Assembly (NCBI GenBank): GCA_947644545.1
Contig: CANRZW010000002.1
Location: forward strand, 155,384 to 219,383
DNA length: 64,000 nt
Origin: an uncultured Lachnospiraceae bacterium
Lineage (GTDB): Bacteria; Bacillota; Clostridia; Lachnospirales; Lachnospiraceae
Reading direction: 5' to 3'
Part shown: positions 1 through 10,105 of the stretch, piece by piece
Layout of the letters: every line of letters starts with the position of its first letter
How positions within the stretch are numbered: position 1 is the first letter of the stretch
The notes under the pieces: model-generated
The model's input: only the letters and a program-made list of their open reading frames with translations
What the model was told of the DNA's origin: nothing
Databases searched by the model: none
Made by a program: the position numbers and the translations under genes

Positions 1-17
1 TTGCAATTCATAAATTA

Positions 18-64
18 CAAAACTCACTTCAAATGATGGGATTCACAATTTGAAGTGAGTTTTG
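18..64. terminator. Bidirectional hairpin terminator
   Basis: A perfect 17-bp inverted repeat (18-34 pairs with 48-64) has A-tract and T-tract ends, so it can stop transcription from either side. On the minus strand it lies just past the MATE gene; on the plus strand it would end a gene that lies before the window. Confidence 0.75.
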
Positions 65-132
65 TATGTCAGAAGAAATTTTCCGGTTATCCGAGTCCGC
101 GAAGCGAGTCCCGCAGGCGGGCGCTATTCTTC

Positions 133-1497
133 TTACCGAGTCAGATCCTGTACCCATTTATACTTTCGGAACCGCGCCATCACCCATGGAATCTTCCCCA
201 CTTCATCCAGGCAGGTGCAGGCGTAGACTGCTAACGGTGACCAGTGCAGGACGAAAGCGCCGATGAGCGCCAGTGGTATGGCAATACACCACATGCAGAC
301 GATCAGGCTGTACATATCGAACAGGGTATCGCCGCCGCCGTCCAGGACACCGTTGATCGTGACGGTATTGACGCAGCGGCCGATCATATAGAAGGACATG
401 ATCACCATCATGCCTGTAAGGTAGCCACGCGCCTGCTCTGTCAAAATAACCATCCGCACGACAAAGGGCGTTATGGCGAGCACAAGGGCGGTGGAGAGGA
501 AACCGATGACGTAGGAGATGTTTTTGAGTTTGGTTCCATAAGCTTTGCCCAGTTCCAGCCGTCCGGCTCCCAGTTCATTGCCGACGATGATGCCGGCTGC
601 ACTGCCGATGCCGTTGCACATGCAGCAGATTAAGTCTCTGGCAACCGCCGATACGGAGTTGGCCGCCGCGGCGTCAGTACCCATATGGCCCATGATCGCG
701 GTATAGGAGGTAAAGCCGACACCCCAGCATAAGGAACCGCCCATCAGTGGCAGACATTGCCTGATAAAATCGGCTTTCAGCTGTCTTGGCAGCTTGAGAA
801 ACCGGTCAAATGCCGGGCGGATATAGGAGGATTGAGACGATACGGCCACGCATAAGGCAAGCTCTACAACGCGGGAAAGCGTGGTGGCAAGGGCAGCGCC
901 GCGTGCCTGCATCCTGGGCGCTCCAAGCAGTCCGAAGATAAAGACCGCATTCAGGACTATATTCAGGAGTACGGCGCAGGAACTGATGAGAGCGCCGGGC
1001 TTTACATGATCCGATACTTTCATGATTGTCAGATAGCACTGCGAGATGCCTGTGAGCAGATAGGACCAGCCTGCGATGCGCAGATAGGAACTGCCAAGAG
1101 CAATCAGCGGTGCATCATGCGTAAAGATATGCATCAGCATCTCCGGCATCAGTTCACAGGCCAGGAAAAACAGGACGGAAGTGATGCCGCAGAAGCGGAG
1201 CATCATATTGAAGACATCTTCCAGCGTATGCTTGTCACCCTTGCCCCAGTACTGTGCGCCAAGGATGGCGCCGGCGCCTGTGATGGCCATCAGAAACATA
1301 TTCTGGACAAACTGGATCTGGGTGGCCAGGGAAACGGCGGTCATTTCATCCTGCGCCACTTTACCAAGCATCAGGGCATCCCCAGCAGCCACCGACGCCA
1401 GCATCAGACTTTGCAGAGCGATCGGGAGTGCAAGTCTCGTCAGATTTCTGTAAAATTCTTTCTTGTCGATCTGTACTTTTGTATTTTTCTCTTTCAT
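133..1497 (-). CDS. MATE family multidrug/sodium antiporter
   Basis: A 454-residue polytopic membrane protein with the length and twelve-helix hydrophobic pattern of MATE exporters. Two homologous MatE halves are visible. The N-terminal one contains ALPIALQSLMLASVAAGDAL and the second begins near residue 250 with QCLPLMGGSLCWG. The family exports cationic drugs or metabolites in exchange for sodium or protons at the cytoplasmic membrane; the substrate cannot be read from sequence. The gene is transcribed alone, opposite to everything up to 43 kb, and ends at the bidirectional hairpin at 18-64. The start at 1497 gives a basic N-terminal tail (KEKNTKVQIDKKEF) before the first helix. Confidence 0.9.
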   Translation of the reverse strand: MKEKNTKVQIDKKEFYRNLTRLALPIALQSLMLASVAAGDALMLGKVAQDEMTAVSLATQIQFVQNMFLMAITGAGAILGAQYWGKGDKHTLEDVFNMMLRFCGITSVLFFLACELMPEMLMHIFTHDAPLIALGSSYLRIAGWSYLLTGISQCYLTIMKVSDHVKPGALISSCAVLLNIVLNAVFIFGLLGAPRMQARGAALATTLSRVVELALCVAVSSQSSYIRPAFDRFLKLPRQLKADFIRQCLPLMGGSLCWGVGFTSYTAIMGHMGTDAAAANSVSAVARDLICCMCNGIGSAAGIIVGNELGAGRLELGKAYGTKLKNISYVIGFLSTALVLAITPFVVRMVILTEQARGYLTGMMVIMSFYMIGRCVNTVTINGVLDGGGDTLFDMYSLIVCMWCIAIPLALIGAFVLHWSPLAVYACTCLDEVGKIPWVMARFRKYKWVQDLTR

Positions 1498-1723
1498 GTC
1501 ATGTATCCTCGCATGATTTATTTATGTATTTCGGTAAGGCCGATTAGTCTTCATCATACTATATCTCAGATCGAATTACCAGTATGAGTCTGCAAGAAAA
1601 TAATTTGTGCCGAAGCGTCACAAATTCTGTTGATCGCAGAGCAAGGTACTTAGGCAATGGGTGAAAAATCGTTGAAGCGACAGAGCATTTGTGATAAGGT
1701 AATCATGAACCATTATTTATTAT

Positions 1724-1769
1724 GGATAGTGCAGGCACAGTCCGCAATATCCACGTGGAGGTAACTATG
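1724..1769 (+). repeat. Dispersed short repeat, copy 1 (inverted-repeat core)
   Basis: The core GGATAGTGC (1724-1732) faces GCAATATCC (1744-1752), followed by a GGAGG-type ribosome-binding site and an ATG. About 33 of 42 bases match a second copy at 44795-44841, where the inverted repeat is perfect. Its function is unknown; it may be a small mobile repeat or a leader structure. Confidence 0.5.
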
Positions 1770-2381
1770 AAGATCGATCGTGAAGATATGCTGGAGCTTA
1801 CCAGAAGGATGACGGTTTCGAGGAACTGTTTCAGCAGAATAGCCGGCGCCTATATGGATGAGGAAGGCTATATCGACGGCACATTTCATACGAATTTCCT
1901 AAAGCTGTCTGCTTCGGATAGAGCAAGAAATCTGGAGATTGCCAAAGCCATCCCTTTTTCGGAGACAAATGTACAGCTGACGGATCATCGGCTGGGAGCG
2001 GGAGCAAGGAAGCCGGGCGGCTTCTGGCAGTTATTAATGGCGCTGCGCGAATGTGAGATGAAGAATGATGCGCTGCTTCTGTCTCTTTACGAGTACATAG
2101 GGGAGCGTTACCATGCAGATCATCCTTATGGCATCTATGTCTTCTATGGAAATTATGATGTGCCGGTGAAGGGAAAGGATAAGGCGAGCCAGTGGGAGTC
2201 GGAGGAAGTGTATCGGTTCTTAATCTGTGCAGTATGTCCCGTGAGCGGGGATTATGAAGCGGGAAAACCGGAGTGCGGGTTCCTGTTCCCGGCATTCAAT
2301 AACCGGAGTACGGATATGGACGGGGTATGCCTTTATGCGGCGGACGGGAAGCAGGAGGAGATGGCGGCGCTGTTTTCGTGA
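1767..2381 (+). CDS. DUF4317 family protein
   Basis: A 204-residue soluble protein resembling the DUF4317 family of Clostridia, whose function is unknown. Recognisable elements are the N-terminal EDMLELTRRMTVSRNCFSRI segment, the middle GGFWQLLMALRECEMKNDAL segment, and the C-terminal SEEVYRFLICAVCPVSG and GFLFPAFNNRSTDM segments. The start at 1767 follows TGGAGGTAACT, a good ribosome-binding site; an upstream ATG at 1722 would add 15 unsupported residues. It is shorter than many family members I recall, so it may be a minimal version. No operon partner is evident; the next gene begins 87 bases downstream. Confidence 0.7.
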   Translation: MKIDREDMLELTRRMTVSRNCFSRIAGAYMDEEGYIDGTFHTNFLKLSASDRARNLEIAKAIPFSETNVQLTDHRLGAGARKPGGFWQLLMALRECEMKNDALLLSLYEYIGERYHADHPYGIYVFYGNYDVPVKGKDKASQWESEEVYRFLICAVCPVSGDYEAGKPECGFLFPAFNNRSTDMDGVCLYAADGKQEEMAALFS

Positions 2382-2468
2382 GCGGTATCTGTGAGCGCGC
2401 CCTGATTTGTATATTTTGTATATTGCGAAAGAAGGAAGGAACAGGATGACATAAGGAGGTATCGGCAT

Positions 2469-2879
2469 ATGTGGACATGTCCAAAATGCGGGCGCAGTTT
2501 TAAGAGACAGGGGCAGGAGCATTACTGCGGGAAAGCGCCGGAGTCGATCGACGAATATATAGAGGCACAGCCCGAGGAGACGAGACAGTATTTGAATGCA
2601 GTGCGGGACGCGATACGCACGGCGCTGCCGGATGCTGAGGAGCGTATTTCATGGAGTATGCCGACTTTCTGGAACAAGCATAATATTATACATTTTGCAG
2701 GCTTTCGGAAGCATATCGGTCTGTATCCGGGACCGGAGGCGGTCATGGAATTTGCGGAGCGTCTGCGTGAATATAAGACAAGCAAGGGTACGATCCAGTT
2801 TCCATACAGCAAACCGCTTCCACTGTCTCTGATCGCGGATATTGCCGTGTGGTGTTACACAACAGGAAAGCATCCGTAA
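2469..2879 (+). CDS. DUF1801/YdhG-like protein with N-terminal zinc-finger motif
   Basis: A 136-residue protein. The DUF1801 fold (YdhG/frataxin-like 'iron chaperone' annotation) covers about residues 25-130, with SIDEYIEAQPEETRQYLNAV, ISWSMPTFW and a late GTIQFPYSKPLP motif. A short zinc-finger-like segment precedes it (CPKCGRSF, then HYC). The family is often annotated as an iron chaperone, but biochemical support is thin. The ribosome-binding site AAGGAGG sits before the ATG at 2469. No neighbour suggests a pathway. Confidence 0.75.
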   Translation: MWTCPKCGRSFKRQGQEHYCGKAPESIDEYIEAQPEETRQYLNAVRDAIRTALPDAEERISWSMPTFWNKHNIIHFAGFRKHIGLYPGPEAVMEFAERLREYKTSKGTIQFPYSKPLPLSLIADIAVWCYTTGKHP

Positions 2880-2991
2880 GGCGCCAGGAAGAGCAGGGCG
2901 GCCTGCCGGTTAGAGGTAACAAGATGATAAGATGAGTAGATCCATGGATCTGTCTTAAACGGACATAATAATGAAGAAAGGAACGATAACG

Positions 2992-3819
2992 ATGGTACAA
3001 TTTCATGCAGAAAAGATTTCGGAACATGTAACGAGGATCTACGGCCTTGCCGGAGAGCAGATGTATCTGGTGGAGGGGACACAGCGGGCGGCGCTTGTCG
3101 ATACGGGCAGCGGTGCGGGGAGTCTTCGACAGTATGTGGAGACTTTGACGGACAAGCCGGTCATTGTGCTTTTGACCCACGGACATGTGGATCATGCCAT
3201 GGGAGCGCCGGAATTTGATACGGTCTACATGAGCAGGAAAGATGACTATATTTACGCGCAGCATTGCGAGCTGGAAGTAAGGAAAAGATTTCTCTTTGAG
3301 TCTCCAATGTTCGCAGAGGTGGCAGAGGAAGATTATATTCCGGTGACGCCGCCGGATGCGTTCCTGAATATGGAGGAAGGAGACGTCTTTGATCTTGGAG
3401 GCGTATCGATCGAGATCTATGCCTGCCCGGGACATACGAGGGGCAGCGTATGTATGCTGATCAGAGAGGAGAGAACGTTGATTACCGGGGATGCCTGCAA
3501 TGGTTTTACCTTTCTGTTTGACGCCTATTCCACGGGGCTTAGCACCTATGAAAAGAATCTGCAGGAGTTGAAAGATAAGACGGCAGGGAAATTTGACCGT
3601 GTATATCTGTCACACGGGCCGGGCCGGGATTATCCGGCGGCATTGCTGGACGAGGTGCTGGAGGTTTGTGAGGATATCAAGCATGGAAACGTGGATGATG
3701 TTCCTTTTGAATCCAGGGGACGGAAGGCGCATATCGCCAAGGCATTGTCAAAGGAAGGCGGACGTCCGGACGGAAAGATCGGTAATATTGTGTACGATAA
3801 GAAGCGGATCGAAGAATAG
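2992..3819 (+). CDS. MBL-fold metallo-hydrolase
   Basis: A 275-residue metallo-beta-lactamase-fold enzyme. Metal-binding motifs are present in order: THGHVDHAMG (HxHxDH, near residue 60), CPGHTRGSVC (third histidine), LITGDACNG (bridging aspartate) and LSHGPGRDYP (last histidine). These support a dinuclear zinc or iron hydrolase; the substrate is unknown. I prefer the ATG at 2992 because AAAGGAACG lies just ahead of it, while the ATG at 2971 has no such signal. A terminator follows at 3835. Confidence 0.85.
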   Translation: MVQFHAEKISEHVTRIYGLAGEQMYLVEGTQRAALVDTGSGAGSLRQYVETLTDKPVIVLLTHGHVDHAMGAPEFDTVYMSRKDDYIYAQHCELEVRKRFLFESPMFAEVAEEDYIPVTPPDAFLNMEEGDVFDLGGVSIEIYACPGHTRGSVCMLIREERTLITGDACNGFTFLFDAYSTGLSTYEKNLQELKDKTAGKFDRVYLSHGPGRDYPAALLDEVLEVCEDIKHGNVDDVPFESRGRKAHIAKALSKEGGRPDGKIGNIVYDKKRIEE

Positions 3820-3834
3820 GACCGCACCGATCGC

Positions 3835-3858
3835 GGTGACGACAAGTCGCCCTTTTTT
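3835..3858 (+). terminator. Intrinsic terminator after MBL hydrolase
   Basis: GGTGAC (3835-3840) pairs with GTCGCC (3846-3851, one G-T pair) across a five-base loop and is followed by C and six T residues. Confidence 0.65.
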
Positions 3859-3869
3859 CCCTGAGTCTC

Positions 3870-3898
3870 TGGACAAAACTGACTAAAAAAGGTATACT
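3870..3898 (+). promoter_or_regulatory. SigA-type promoter for the GGDEF gene
   Basis: TGGACA (3870-3875), a 17-base spacer and TATACT (3893-3898) lie about 95 bases before the GGDEF-type gene. Confidence 0.6.
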
Positions 3899-3993
3899 GA
3901 TTTGTAGTAAAATGCGAGGGTATGTAAAGCAGATCCCACAGGCGGGCTTTGCTCGTTTGGTTCCAGGGACTAAGACAGGAGAGGTTACAGACT

Positions 3994-4923
3994 ATGGATT
4001 ACAAGGCAATTCCTTTTGAGAAGAGGATCAAAAGCAATATCAGAAATTATGCGTTGGATAATTTATACACCATCGATACGTTGAGAGAATATTGTAAGGC
4101 GCTTCACGCACTGACAGGAGTAGATATTCTGCTCACGGAAAGGCATGGTGAGAAGGTAGTATCGGTTGGCGGATTCGCCGGATTCACGCCGGATGTAGTC
4201 GGAGAACCCGGTCGTAAAGTGAGAGTTTACGGCAGGACGATCGCGCATCTGTATGCGCAGATGGAGAAAGTGCCGGATACGATGCGCCAGGAGGTAGGCA
4301 ATCTTCTGGATGAATTTGCGAAGATGCTTTCTCAGTGGGGAGAAGAGGCATATTTACATAAGGAATCTTCTATTTATATGGACGAGCTGGAAGAGAAGGT
4401 GGGTGTGCAGCATGTGCAGACGGCCAGAGGAGAGAAAGAGGATGTCCTGACAGGCGTTTATCATAAGCATTACTTTGAGGAGCAGATGGAGCGTCTGGAT
4501 GGTTTGAGCGTTGCACCGGTGGCAGTGGTCAATGCGAACATTAATGACTGGAAGTTCGTCAATGATCATTTCGGAGACGAGGAGAGCGACAGGTTGATCC
4601 GGACGATCGCCGATCTGTTGAAGCAGGAAGCGAAACCGGACTATGTCATCGGCCGGGTGGACGGCGATGTGTTCATTATCCTGATTCCCATGGCGGAGGA
4701 CGGCGAAGCGGAGGAATACTGCGCGCATGTGCAGCAGGCGTGTATGGATTATGAGGACCCAATTCTGGCGCCTTCCGTGGCCTGCGGCATCGTCTACAAG
4801 ACGAATGTGGAGGAACAGCTTAAGGATAAGCTGCCGGATGCGGAATACGAGATGTTCAACAATAAGTTCGAGATCAAGAATGCGCCCGGTTACCGTGAGA
4901 GGCTGGCGCATGGCGTGAAATAA
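3994..4923 (+). CDS. Degenerate GGDEF-domain protein
   Basis: A 309-residue soluble protein. The C-terminal half (about 150-290) has the diguanylate-cyclase fold signature: an entry like LTGVYHKHYFEEQM, then VNANINDWKFVNDHFGDEES. The active-site loop reads GRVDGDVFIILIP where an active enzyme has GG(D/E)EF. The first glycine and the EF pair are altered, so catalysis is doubtful and a GTP- or c-di-GMP-sensing role is possible. The N-terminal about 130 residues form a separate domain that could sense a ligand; it resembles PocR/GAF-like regions but I do not assign it. There are no membrane helices. The ATG at 3994 follows AGGAGAGG. A promoter and a terminator flank it as a single-gene unit. Confidence 0.75.
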   Translation: MDYKAIPFEKRIKSNIRNYALDNLYTIDTLREYCKALHALTGVDILLTERHGEKVVSVGGFAGFTPDVVGEPGRKVRVYGRTIAHLYAQMEKVPDTMRQEVGNLLDEFAKMLSQWGEEAYLHKESSIYMDELEEKVGVQHVQTARGEKEDVLTGVYHKHYFEEQMERLDGLSVAPVAVVNANINDWKFVNDHFGDEESDRLIRTIADLLKQEAKPDYVIGRVDGDVFIILIPMAEDGEAEEYCAHVQQACMDYEDPILAPSVACGIVYKTNVEEQLKDKLPDAEYEMFNNKFEIKNAPGYRERLAHGVK

Positions 4924-4945
4924 GATAACTGAGATGATATAGAAG

Positions 4946-4985
4946 CTGCCGCAAAACGGGAAGTTCAGGTTTTGCGGCAGTTTTA
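4946..4985 (+). terminator. Intrinsic terminator after GGDEF gene
   Basis: CTGCCGCAAAAC (4946-4957) pairs perfectly with GTTTTGCGGCAG (4969-4980) and is followed by TTTT. Confidence 0.85.
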
Positions 4986-5237
4986 TGTGCATTGTGCTCT
5001 TTCAGGATGGAAAAGGCACCGTGCTACCCTGCTTTCAGTCTTATATTCTGGCGGGTTATAAATATTAGACCACTTATGGGAAAGAAGAACGCGGTCTGTG
5101 AGGTTTGACCCTGGTATCCTAAATTATAAAATAAATATTAAATTGCACTTCACGATACAAAACGAGATAGAGAGAGTAAAACAAAGAAAACAAGAGATAA
5201 TATAAGAAAATTATGTGATAAATAGGGATAAATCAAT
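4986..5237. other. Intergenic stretch with no gene seen
   Basis: Between the terminator and the groES promoter I see no credible reading frame, RNA or repeat. The last 120 bases are rich in A, as is usual ahead of strong promoters. Confidence 0.6.
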
Positions 5238-5266
5238 TTGCAAACACACACATATGAAGATAATAT
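5238..5266 (+). promoter_or_regulatory. SigA-type promoter of groESL
   Basis: TTGCAA (5238-5243), a 17-base spacer and TAATAT (5261-5266) place the transcription start just before the HrcA operator. Confidence 0.65.
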
Positions 5267-5278
5267 ATGTTTCAGCAG

Positions 5279-5305
5279 TTAGCACTCAACATGAATGAGT
5301 GCTAA
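5279..5305 (+). promoter_or_regulatory. CIRCE operator (HrcA binding site)
   Basis: TTAGCACTC, nine bases, then GAGTGCTAA is an exact match to the CIRCE consensus. It lies between the promoter and groES, so HrcA should repress groESL until heat stress. hrcA itself is not in the window. Confidence 0.97.
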
Positions 5306-5349
5306 TAACAAGATGCATACTAAGATTTTTCTATAAGGAGGCAGCAGAT

Positions 5350-5634
5350 ATGAAATTAACACCACTTGGCGACAGAGTAGTATTGAAACAGTTGGTTGCA
5401 GAGGAGACGACGAAGTCCGGCATCGTTTTACCGGGACAGAGCAAGGAGAAGCCGCAGCAGGCAGAGGTAATCGCAGTAGGCCCCGGCGGTGTAGTGGATG
5501 GCAAGGAAGTGAAGATGGAAGTAAAGGTTGGCGATCAGGTTATTTATTCCAAATACGCCGGCACGGAAGTGAAACTGGAAGAGGAAGAGTACATCATCGT
5601 TAAGCAGAATGATATTCTTGCAGTCATCGAATAG
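5350..5634 (+). CDS. groES: Co-chaperonin GroES
   Basis: A 94-residue GroES. It begins [12 protein letters not shown] and contains the mobile-loop region [20 protein letters not shown] that contacts GroEL, then the beta-barrel [20 protein letters not shown]. It caps the GroEL folding chamber in the cytoplasm. AAGGAGG precedes the ATG at 5350; reading further upstream would run through the CIRCE element and is rejected. groEL follows 111 bases later in the same operon. Confidence 0.97.
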   Translation: MKLTPLGDRVVLKQLVAEETTKSGIVLPGQSKEKPQQAEVIAVGPGGVVDGKEVKMEVKVGDQVIYSKYAGTEVKLEEEEYIIVKQNDILAVIE

Positions 5635-5742
5635 ATATGACAGATATAGCAGCGGGTTTTTAAGCGCGAAGAAAGCGCAGATTAACAGCGCGGCAGAAGT
5701 TTTGATCAAGTATGCGCAAGCAATCAATTTAGGAGGACATGA

Positions 5743-7368
<1,626 letters not shown>

Positions 7369-7407
7369 GCCAAAGCGGCACGGCATGAATGTCTGATCAA
7401 TAGTATG

Positions 7408-7445
7408 CCCCCTGGTCCGGAGTTTTCCGGACCAGGGGGTCACTT
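7408..7445 (+). terminator. Intrinsic terminator of groESL
   Basis: A 13-bp perfect stem (7408-7420 with 7427-7439) with a six-base loop, followed by a weakly T-rich run. Confidence 0.8.
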
Positions 7446-7463
7446 TATATACAAAGGGATCTG

Positions 7464-7586
7464 GGAGAAAAGTTGACGGGATATTATGTGATCGGCTGCG
7501 GGCGCAGCGCAACGTTGGAGGATGAGCGGCAGGGCGTGTATCTTTCCGATCACTATCCTGTATGCGCGGTATTGGCAATCGAATAG
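7464..7586 (+). pseudogene. C-terminal fragment of an endonuclease/exonuclease/phosphatase (EEP) protein
   Basis: In the frame ending at the TAG at 7584, the peptide includes GYYVIGCGRSATLEDERQGV and then YLSDHYPVCAVLAIE. The SDHYPV motif is the conserved C-terminal catalytic box of EEP-family hydrolases (histidine and aspartate of the active site). Only about 40 codons remain; there is no start and no N-terminal domain, and it directly abuts the groESL terminator. I read it as the tail of a deleted gene. The call rests on one motif. Confidence 0.5.
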
Positions 7587-7652
7587 GGATGAAACCGGAG
7601 ATTTTTATTCGGGAAATATGAAAGAACTGTTGGAACAGGCGAAAAGAATATT

Positions 7653-7681
7653 TTGACTTGCTTATGATTTGCGATTATAAT
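7653..7681 (+). promoter_or_regulatory. SigA-type promoter of rel
   Basis: TTGACT (7653-7658), a 17-base spacer and TATAAT (7676-7681) lie 54 bases before the rel start. Confidence 0.75.
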
Positions 7682-7734
7682 AGGGAATAATGATATCAGA
7701 ACTGACTGTTATGTCAGGTCATAAATAAGGCAGA

Positions 7735-10062
7735 ATGGCTGGAGAGGCTATGGCGACAGAAGAAAAGAAAGAAGTCATTATTGACGATGGCAGAATTGAA
7801 TCAATCGAGGAATTTCAATCTCCCGAGGCTTTATACGAGGAGCTTATTAACCGTGTGCGTAAATATCACCCTTCCGATGATATTTCTCTGATCGAGAAGG
7901 CTTATCAGACGGCCTACGATGCCCATCGGGGGCAGGTGCGTAAATCGGGAGAACCTTATATCATACATCCGCTTTATGTATCGATCATACTGGCCGACCT
8001 GGAGCTTGATAAGGAGACGATCGTGGCGGGACTTCTGCATGATGTGGTGGAAGACACGATCATGACGGACGAGGAGATCAAGGAGCAGTTTGGTGCGGAC
8101 GTGGCGGTGCTCGTGGACGGCGTCACGAAGCTGGAGAAGATTAATTTCCACGGAGACAACAGCGGTGACAGGGATCGGGATGCGGAGAAGCTGGAGCGGC
8201 AGGCGGAGAACCTGCGCAAGATGTTTTTGGCTATGGCCAGGGATATCCGGGTCATCCTGATCAAGCTGGCGGACAGACTGCACAACATGCGTACCTTGCA
8301 GCATATGCGCCCGCAGAAGCAGCAGGAGATCGCCAGAGAGACGCTGGACATCTATTCACCCATTGCCCAGAGGCTTGGTATTTCCCGAATCAAGGTGGAA
8401 CTGGACGATTTGTCGTTAAAATATCTGGAACCGGAAGCTTACTACGATCTGGTGAACAAGATCGCGATCCGCAAGAGTGACCGCGAGCAGTATATTCAGA
8501 CGATTGTGGATGAGGTGTCTGAGCATATAGAACATGCGGGGATCAGAGCACAGATTGACGGACGGATCAAACACTTTTTCAGCATCTATAAGAAAATGAA
8601 GAACCAGAACAAGACCATAGATCAGATCTATGATCTGTTTGCGGTGCGTATCATCGTGGATACGGTGCGGGATTGTTATGCGGCGCTGGGTGTGATCCAT
8701 GAGATGTATAAACCTATCCCGGGGCGTTTTAAGGATTATATTTCCATGCCCAAGGCCAATATGTACCAGTCACTGCACACGACGCTGATCGGCAGTAAGG
8801 GGCAGCCCTTCGAGATCCAGATCAGGACCTATGAGATGCATAAGGCGGCGGAGTATGGTATCGCCGCTCACTGGAAATATAAAGAGGCTTCCGACGGCAG
8901 GAAGGTGGAAGCCCAGGAGGAAGAGAAGCTCGTATGGCTGCGGCAGATTCTGGAGTGGCAGCGGGATATGTCGGACAATAAGGAGTTCCTGAATCTGCTG
9001 AAAAGCGACCTCAATCTGTTTTCTGACAGTGTATACTGCTTCACGCCGACCGGAGATGTGAAGAATCTGCCGGCCGGGTCTACCACGATAGACTTCGCTT
9101 ACAGCATTCACAGCGCCGTGGGCAATCGGATGATTGGCGCCAGAGTCAATGGCAAGCTGGTGACCATCGACTACGAGATCAAGAACGGCGACCGGGTGGA
9201 GATCATGACCTCCCAGAACTCCAAGGGTCCCAGCAGAGACTGGCTGAATGTGGTCAAGAGCACCCAGGCGAAGAACAAGATTAACCAGTGGTTTAAGCAT
9301 GAGTTAAAGGAAGATAATATTGTTAAGGGCAAGGAATTGATCGCCAGCTACTGTAAGGCGAAGACCATCAATCCGGTTGAAGTGATGATTCCCAAGTATC
9401 AGGAAGCCATCATGAAACGCTACGGATTCCAGGACTGGGATTCGGTGTTGGCAGCGATCGGCCACGGCGGGCTGAAAGAGGGACAGATCCTCAATCGTAT
9501 GCAGGAGCTGTATGACCAGGATCACCGCAGGGAGATGACAGATGCGGAGATTATGGCTGAGGTGGAGGAGAACGCTCAGATCAACAGAGAGCGGACGAAT
9601 AAGAGCAGCAGCGGTATTGTGGTCCGAGGGATACACGACGTGGCAGTGCGTTTCTCCAAGTGCTGCAGCCCTGTGCCGGGAGACGAGATCATCGGTTTCG
9701 TGACAAGGGGAAGGGGGATATCCATTCACCGAACGGACTGTATCAATATCATGAACCTTCCGGAGATCGACCGCAACCGGCTGATTGATGCGGAGTGGCA
9801 GCAGGCGGAGTCCACGGGCGGCAGGTATCTGGCGGAGATCAGTATCTATGCCAATAACAGAAACGGCCTGCTGGCGGATATCTCGCGGGCGCTTACGGAG
9901 AAGGAGATCGATATCCTTTCCTTAAATACCCGGGTGAGCAAGCAGGGAACGGCAACGATCCTGGTCAGCTTCGAGATCGGCAGCAGGGAAGAACTGCAGC
10001 GCATCACGGATAAGATCAGGACCATCGAGAGCGTGATCGATATCGAGAGAACGACCGGTTAA
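7735..10062 (+). CDS. relA: Bifunctional (p)ppGpp synthetase/hydrolase Rel
   Basis: A 775-residue long RelA/SpoT homologue, the usual length for Firmicute Rel. Domains in order: HD hydrolase (about 55-200; GLLHDVVEDT is the HDxxED box), synthetase (about 250-380; GRFKDYISMPKANMYQSLHT), TGS (about 415-480; VYCFTPTGDVKNLPAGST), a zinc-finger-like region (KCCSPVPGDEI) and ACT (about 700-775; NRNGLLADISRALTEKEID). Both active-site sets look intact, so it should make and degrade the stringent-response alarmone on ribosomes. An alternative ATG at 7750 has GGAG five bases upstream and is equally plausible. The MBL hydrolase gene follows 43 bases later, likely co-transcribed. Confidence 0.96.
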   Translation: MAGEAMATEEKKEVIIDDGRIESIEEFQSPEALYEELINRVRKYHPSDDISLIEKAYQTAYDAHRGQVRKSGEPYIIHPLYVSIILADLELDKETIVAGLLHDVVEDTIMTDEEIKEQFGADVAVLVDGVTKLEKINFHGDNSGDRDRDAEKLERQAENLRKMFLAMARDIRVILIKLADRLHNMRTLQHMRPQKQQEIARETLDIYSPIAQRLGISRIKVELDDLSLKYLEPEAYYDLVNKIAIRKSDREQYIQTIVDEVSEHIEHAGIRAQIDGRIKHFFSIYKKMKNQNKTIDQIYDLFAVRIIVDTVRDCYAALGVIHEMYKPIPGRFKDYISMPKANMYQSLHTTLIGSKGQPFEIQIRTYEMHKAAEYGIAAHWKYKEASDGRKVEAQEEEKLVWLRQILEWQRDMSDNKEFLNLLKSDLNLFSDSVYCFTPTGDVKNLPAGSTTIDFAYSIHSAVGNRMIGARVNGKLVTIDYEIKNGDRVEIMTSQNSKGPSRDWLNVVKSTQAKNKINQWFKHELKEDNIVKGKELIASYCKAKTINPVEVMIPKYQEAIMKRYGFQDWDSVLAAIGHGGLKEGQILNRMQELYDQDHRREMTDAEIMAEVEENAQINRERTNKSSSGIVVRGIHDVAVRFSKCCSPVPGDEIIGFVTRGRGISIHRTDCINIMNLPEIDRNRLIDAEWQQAESTGGRYLAEISIYANNRNGLLADISRALTEKEIDILSLNTRVSKQGTATILVSFEIGSREELQRITDKIRTIESVIDIERTTG

Positions 10063-10105
10063 AAGGACATATTGGAGGTCAGCGCATTAGAAAAGGAGAA
10101 GCAGC

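Noticed and set aside
66..266. Small protein starting right after the first hairpin
   Set aside because: It runs antisense into the 3' end of the MATE gene, has no ribosome-binding site and no recognisable sequence.
7587..7655. Possible continuation of the gene remnant before rel
   Set aside because: A frame reading NMKELLEQAKRIF is open but too short and lacks any motif.
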